Part shown: positions 39,509 through 42,847 of the stretch, piece by piece
How positions within the stretch are numbered: the stretch's first letter is position 1
Layout of the letters: every line of letters begins with the position of its first letter
DNA from: an uncultured bacterium
Lineage (GTDB): Bacteria > Bacillota > Clostridia > Oscillospirales > Ruminococcaceae
Length of the DNA: 42,847 nucleotides
Assembly (NCBI GenBank): GCA_905214345.1
Contig: CAJMLV010000025.1
Coordinates: 1 to 42,847, forward strand
Reading direction: 5' to 3'
Translations under genes and position numbers: made by a program
The notes under the pieces: generated by a model
Told to the model about the DNA's origin: nothing
Seen by the model: only the letters and a program-made list of their open reading frames with translations
Databases searched by the model: none

Positions 39509-40671
39509 GCAGGCAGAATGACGGTAAAGGTAATGGTGTTGTCGGCGCTTTCGGCTTTGATGGTGCCGCCGTGGGCCTGCGCGATCTGCCGGGCAATGGC
39601 CAGGCCCAGCCCCGCACCGCCGGAGGAGGTCCCGCGGGAGGAATCCAGCCGGAAGAACTGCTCAAACAGGCGTTCCAGCTTTTCCGGGGGGATGGTTCGC
39701 CCGGCGTTGGTGAACCGCAGGGTAACTTCGCTGTCCCCCTGCTCCGCCTGCACCTGTACGCAGGTATCGGGAAAACTGTAATGCTCGGCGTTGCGCAGAA
39801 GGTTGTCGAACACCCGGGCCAGCTTGTCCGGGTCACCGTCGCAGGTGAGCTGCGGGGGCAGGTCCAGTTCACAGTGCAGGTGTTTTTCCGCAAAGACGGG
39901 TTCAAACTCGCTGGCCACCTGTTCCAGCAGCCGTTTCAGGTCCACGGGCTGGGTGTCCAGTTCCAGATGAGAGAGGTTGAACCGGGTGATTTCGAAAAAT
40001 TCGTTGATGAGGTCTTCCAGCCGCTGGGCCTTATGCAGGGCGATGCCGGTGTACCGGGCCCGCATTTCGGGGCTGAGCCGGGGTTCGTCCTGCAGCAGGG
40101 TCAGGTAGCCGATGACGCTGGTCAGCGGGGTTTTCAGGTCGTGAGCCAGGTACATGATCAGGTCATTCTTCCGCTGCTCTGCTTCCCGGGCGGCAGCGGC
40201 GTTGGTCAGGGCCTTCTGCCGGGCCAGGTTCAACCGGGCTTCCGCTTCCGCCAGGGCCGGGGGCAGCTCGATCTCCCCCATGCCGGGGTCGGTCAGGCGG
40301 TCGGCCATGGCAATGACCTTGCTCAGATCCCGCTGGCCCCACCGCAGAAAAAGATAGGTCACCCACATCCAGCCGACGGCCAGCAGCATCCAGACCACCA
40401 GAAGGGCCAGTTCCCGGATCAGCGCCATGACATGGTAGGCGATCCACAGCAGGATATCCGTGGGCCAGAAGCTGCCGGTATAATAGGTATAATATGTGCC
40501 CCGGATGGCCTGGTACAGCCCGTAGCCCACAAAAAAGAGGACGGCCACTCCCAGTACCAGCCCCACCAGGGCCAGCAGGTAAAGCGCCAGCATCCCCATA
40601 GGGCTGCGGCCGTAATAGGAATCCCGTTTTCTGCGCCGGGTTTCGCGCCGCTTTTTGAAGAAGTTATTCAA
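39493..40671 (-). CDS. vanS: VanS-type sensor histidine kinase
   Basis: A 392-aa membrane kinase. Two transmembrane helices (about 27-52 and 85-110) flank a short extracytoplasmic loop, followed by a linker, HisKA with His177 in MYLAHDLKTPLTSVIGYL, the N box FDNLLRNAEHYS and the G box GGAGLGLAIARQI. The H-box region is strikingly like VanS of vanG/vanB-type clusters, and short sensor loops are usual for this type. The preferred start is TTG 40671, overlapping vanR's GAATAA by a TTGAATAA arrangement; ATG at position 25 is a fallback. It signals to VanR. It is not inducible from sequence alone; the inducer is unknown. Confidence 0.88.
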   Translation of the reverse strand: MNNFFKKRRETRRRKRDSYYGRSPMGMLALYLLALVGLVLGVAVLFFVGYGLYQAIRGTYYTYYTGSFWPTDILLWIAYHVMALIRELALLVVWMLLAVGWMWVTYLFLRWGQRDLSKVIAMADRLTDPGMGEIELPPALAEAEARLNLARQKALTNAAAAREAEQRKNDLIMYLAHDLKTPLTSVIGYLTLLQDEPRLSPEMRARYTGIALHKAQRLEDLINEFFEITRFNLSHLELDTQPVDLKRLLEQVASEFEPVFAEKHLHCELDLPPQLTCDGDPDKLARVFDNLLRNAEHYSFPDTCVQVQAEQGDSEVTLRFTNAGRTIPPEKLERLFEQFFRLDSSRGTSSGGAGLGLAIARQIAQAHGGTIKAESADNTITFTVILPAVRKS

Positions 40672-41365
40672 CGGTGTAGCCCACCCCCCAGACGGTCTTG
40701 ATGAACTTGGGACGCCGGGGGGCTTCCCCCAGCTTTTCCCGCAGGCGTGCAATATGGGACATGACGGTGTTGTTGCTGTCCAGGTACTTTTCGCCCCAGA
40801 CAGCCTCGAACAGTTCCTCGCTGGAAACCACCCGGCCGTGATGGCTGCACAGATACCACAGGATGGAAAATTCCAGGGGTGTCAGGGCAATTTCCTTGCC
40901 GTACAGGGTGCATTTGTGGGCGTTTTTGTCGATATATAGCCCGTGCAGGTCGTATTCTTCCGGTTCGGCGGGTGCCGGAGTGCCGGTGCCTGCCGGGTTA
41001 TACCGGATATAGCGCCGCAGCTGTCCCTTGACCCGGGCCACCAGTTCCAGCGGGTTGAAGGGCTTGGTGATGTAGTCGTCCGCCCCCAGGGTCAGGCCGG
41101 TGATCTTGTCCATATCCTGCACCCGGGCAGTGACCATGATGATGGGGAACAGATACTCCCGCCGGATCTGCTGGCACAGGGCAAAGCCGTCCATATCCGG
41201 CAGCATCACGTCCAGCAGCGCCAGGTCGGGCGGGGATTGCCGGATGGCGTCCATGGCTTCGGCAGCGGTGGCAGCGGTGCGCACCGTGAAAGCTTCGTTG
41301 CGCAGGTACACCCCCACCAGGTCTGCGATCTCCCGTTCATCATCCACCACCAGAATATCCGGCAT
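40664..41365 (-). CDS. vanR: VanR-type response regulator
   Basis: A 233-aa OmpR-family regulator. Receiver: acidic pocket DDE (8-10), Asp52 in LLDVMLPDMDG, then VTARVQDMDKITGLTLGADDYITKPFNPLELVARVK, which is nearly the VanR signature. The C-terminal winged helix contains LTPLEFSILWYLCSHHGRVVS and NTVMSHIARLREKLG. It would activate vanG-XY-T when phosphorylated by VanS. ATG 41365 follows a weak GGGAGAA. It overlaps vanS, so the pair is co-translated. No vanU or vanW gene is seen; this is the vanRS-G-XY-T order described in Clostridioides difficile. Confidence 0.92.
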   Translation of the reverse strand: MPDILVVDDEREIADLVGVYLRNEAFTVRTAATAAEAMDAIRQSPPDLALLDVMLPDMDGFALCQQIRREYLFPIIMVTARVQDMDKITGLTLGADDYITKPFNPLELVARVKGQLRRYIRYNPAGTGTPAPAEPEEYDLHGLYIDKNAHKCTLYGKEIALTPLEFSILWYLCSHHGRVVSSEELFEAVWGEKYLDSNNTVMSHIARLREKLGEAPRRPKFIKTVWGVGYTVE

Positions 41366-41408
41366 GCGGTCCGTTCTCCCTTCCTGTTATAAGATGTGAT
41401 TCTGTTTT

Positions 41409-41437
41409 ATTATACCACAGCCCCATCAGGCCGCCAA
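41409..41437 (-). promoter_or_regulatory. Promoter of vanRS
   Basis: On the minus strand TTGGCG (41437-41432), a 17-nt spacer and TATAAT (41414-41409), 44 nt upstream of vanR. Confidence 0.6.
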
Positions 41438-41482
41438 CAAACCATCCCCAGTGTTTACAATCAAGAATAGATTGCGCAAATG

Positions 41483-41511
41483 CAAAAAAGTCCCCGCCCG
41501 AAGGCAGGGAC
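41483..41511 (-). terminator. Terminator of the PMT-family gene
   Basis: GTCCCCGCC (41490-41498) pairs with GGCAGGGAC (41503-41511; one mismatch) around a TTCG-like loop and runs into six T on the minus strand. It separates the glycosyltransferase transcript from vanRS. Confidence 0.78.
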
Positions 41512-41522
41512 TGTCTTTCTGT

Positions 41523-42847
41523 TTAATAGAAACCGAAGCTGGGAAGGATTTCCAGGGCGTTGGCCCAGGCTTCGGGCACCGGCAGGCCGGACAAAGCCGG
41601 ATAGTAGAATACAAAGAGCACCAGCGAAACCGCCACCAGCCCCACACCGATGCGCCTGGCCAGTTTCTGGTTGCGGGCGCCGCCCAGCACCAGCACAATG
41701 GCCGCCAGGCAGAAGATGGAACTGGGGAAATAATGGTACAGGAAGGTACACCGGGCTACCAGCATCCAGGGCACCAGCTGGGTGGCATACAAAATCAGCA
41801 CCCCTGCCCCGGTGCGGGTTCCCCGGCCGCTGCACTGCCGCCAGTACAGCAGCAGCACCGCTGCCAGACCCGCCAGCCAGATGACTGGCCCGCCCAGACC
41901 GGCAATGCTGGCCTTGAGACCGGGTTCCAGGTGGGTATTCTGGTAATACCACACCGGACGCAGCCCCAGCAGCCAGGTATACCAGCGGCTCTCAAAGGGG
42001 TGGGTGGCTTCCAGGGTGGAATGATACCAGAACATATACTGCTGGCAGTCCCACCAGTCTTTCAGACCGAAATTGGGGTCGCGCCACAGGTAAGGCAGGT
42101 AGGAGGCCAGATAGATCACAAAGGGCAGCAGCACATAGAACATGACCCCGCCCAAAGCGGCGGTGCGGAATTCCCGCCAGAAACCGGGCTTGTGCTGCTT
42201 CCACCGGGCGTAAAGGACCCCCAGATAGAGCACCGCCAGCCCCGCCCCGGCGTAGATGCCGGTCCACTTGGAGGCACAGCCCAGCCCGAACGCCAGACCG
42301 CCCAGGGCCATGGGCCACAAAGAGCCGTTGACGCCTTTTTCCAGCACGCTCTGGCAATACCACAGCATGAAGTAAGCGCCCAGCAGAATGAAGAAGGAGC
42401 CGTAGATGTCGATGGTAGCGATACGGCTCTGGGCAAACCGCATGAAATCCAGTGCCAGAAGGCACCCGGCCAGGGCCCCCGCCCAGGGGCGGCGGGTCAG
42501 CCGACGGCCGAAGCACCAGGCCAGCGGCACCAGCAGCACGCCGAACAGAGTGCCGGAGAACCGCCAGCCGAAGCCGGTCATACCGAAAATGGCAATGCCC
42601 AGCATGATGAAATCCTTACCCAGCGGCGGGTGAGTGGTCTCGTACACCGGCATGGCGTGGAGCATCTCGTACCCGGTGCGGCCGTGGTAGATCTCGTCAA
42701 AATACATGCTGTTCAGCTGGCTGATGGTATCGGGCACAGCGTCCTGCTCGTCAAAAAGTTCGCCGCCCCCCTCCACCGGCACCAGGGCGCCGTCGGCATC
42801 CCGCAAAGCCAGCTCAAAGATCTGGGCATTGTTCACCGTGATCTGCA
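41523..42847 (-). CDS. PMT-family (GT39) membrane glycosyltransferase, 5' end outside window
   Basis: At least 440 C-terminal residues of a polytopic membrane protein; the frame stays open past the edge at 42847 (QITVNNAQIF), so the N-terminus is missing. It has about nine hydrophobic segments. The PMT signature with an Asp-Glu pair, FDEIYHGRTGYEML, and THPPLGKDFIMLG, then SRIATIDIYG and ASKWTGIYAG, matches protein O-mannosyltransferases and related GT39 enzymes that move sugars from a polyprenyl carrier to protein or envelope glycans outside the membrane. Substrate unknown. Not part of the van cluster, which has its own promoter. Confidence 0.85.
   Translation of the reverse strand, partial: QITVNNAQIFELALRDADGALVPVEGGGELFDEQDAVPDTISQLNSMYFDEIYHGRTGYEMLHAMPVYETTHPPLGKDFIMLGIAIFGMTGFGWRFSGTLFGVLLVPLAWCFGRRLTRRPWAGALAGCLLALDFMRFAQSRIATIDIYGSFFILLGAYFMLWYCQSVLEKGVNGSLWPMALGGLAFGLGCASKWTGIYAGAGLAVLYLGVLYARWKQHKPGFWREFRTAALGGVMFYVLLPFVIYLASYLPYLWRDPNFGLKDWWDCQQYMFWYHSTLEATHPFESRWYTWLLGLRPVWYYQNTHLEPGLKASIAGLGGPVIWLAGLAAVLLLYWRQCSGRGTRTGAGVLILYATQLVPWMLVARCTFLYHYFPSSIFCLAAIVLVLGGARNQKLARRIGVGLVAVSLVLFVFYYPALSGLPVPEAWANALEILPSFGFY

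Noticed and set aside
35462..41365. The van cluster as cargo of the rpsI element
   Set aside because: It lies outside the repeats bounding the element, past intact rplM, alr and lepA, and has no mobility genes.

Overview
The window is a chromosomal segment of a high-GC Firmicute. The gene set (short archaeal/eukaryotic-type ProRS, dapF, a YabE-like G5/3D protein, a reduced mre/min locus, a vanG-type cluster in the order known from Clostridioides difficile) and the GC-rich codon use suggest an Oscillospiraceae/Ruminococcaceae gut commensal (Faecalibacterium-Subdoligranulum-Gemmiger type). The genus is inference; no rRNA or tRNA gene is present to test it.

Layout. 1-5450 (minus strand): L-rhamnose mutarotase; a probable XpaC-TelA-LemA-TPM envelope operon; a deoxyinosine/uracil-type DNA glycosylase with a Cof-type HAD phosphatase. 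5576-9655 (plus): a reduced morphogenesis locus, MreC-like protein and class B PBP, then a MinD-like ATPase and methylglyoxal synthase. 9747-12120 (minus): MTA/SAH nucleosidase, YchF GTPase, PH-domain protein. 12321-15011 (plus): an OmpR-type two-component pair and a GNAT acetyltransferase. 15068-17941 (minus): a degenerate CaCA-type membrane protein, ProRS, acyl carrier protein. 18126-20202: dapF and, convergent to it, a G5/3D cell-wall protein with a candidate attenuator leader.

20570-31241 is an integrative mobilizable element inserted in the 3' end of rpsI. It is bounded by a 16-bp exact direct repeat of the last rpsI codons. The interrupted gene was rebuilt with the element's stop codon (TGA), while the ancestral end (TAA) and ancestral rpsI terminator are stranded 10.6 kb away beside attL. 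The element has a tyrosine integrase, an XRE repressor with an operator inside a divergent promoter region, a small excisionase-like protein, a RepA-like ATPase, a MobV/Pre-type relaxase with oriT-like inverted repeats, and a strikingly AT-rich two-gene cargo: a NERD-nuclease/UvrD-type SF1 helicase and a 1197-aa RecQ-like SF2 helicase with large uncharacterised ends. The cargo is the best candidate here for an undescribed, probably anti-phage or anti-plasmid, system.

31224-35399 returns to core genes: rpsI-rplM (minus), then alr-lepA (plus). 35462-41365 (minus) is a complete vanG-type D-Ala-D-Ser cluster in the order vanR-vanS-vanG-vanXY-vanT. The ligase carries the EKY omega-loop motif, VanXY is a cytoplasmic Zn peptidase, and VanT has the racemase Tyr-to-Asn change of serine racemases; the ordinary alr nearby keeps Tyr. 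VanT would make D-Ser, VanG would join it to D-Ala, and VanXY would remove D-Ala-ending precursors, under VanRS control. No mobile gene flanks the cluster and its base composition matches the chromosome. The window ends inside a PMT-family glycosyltransferase gene.
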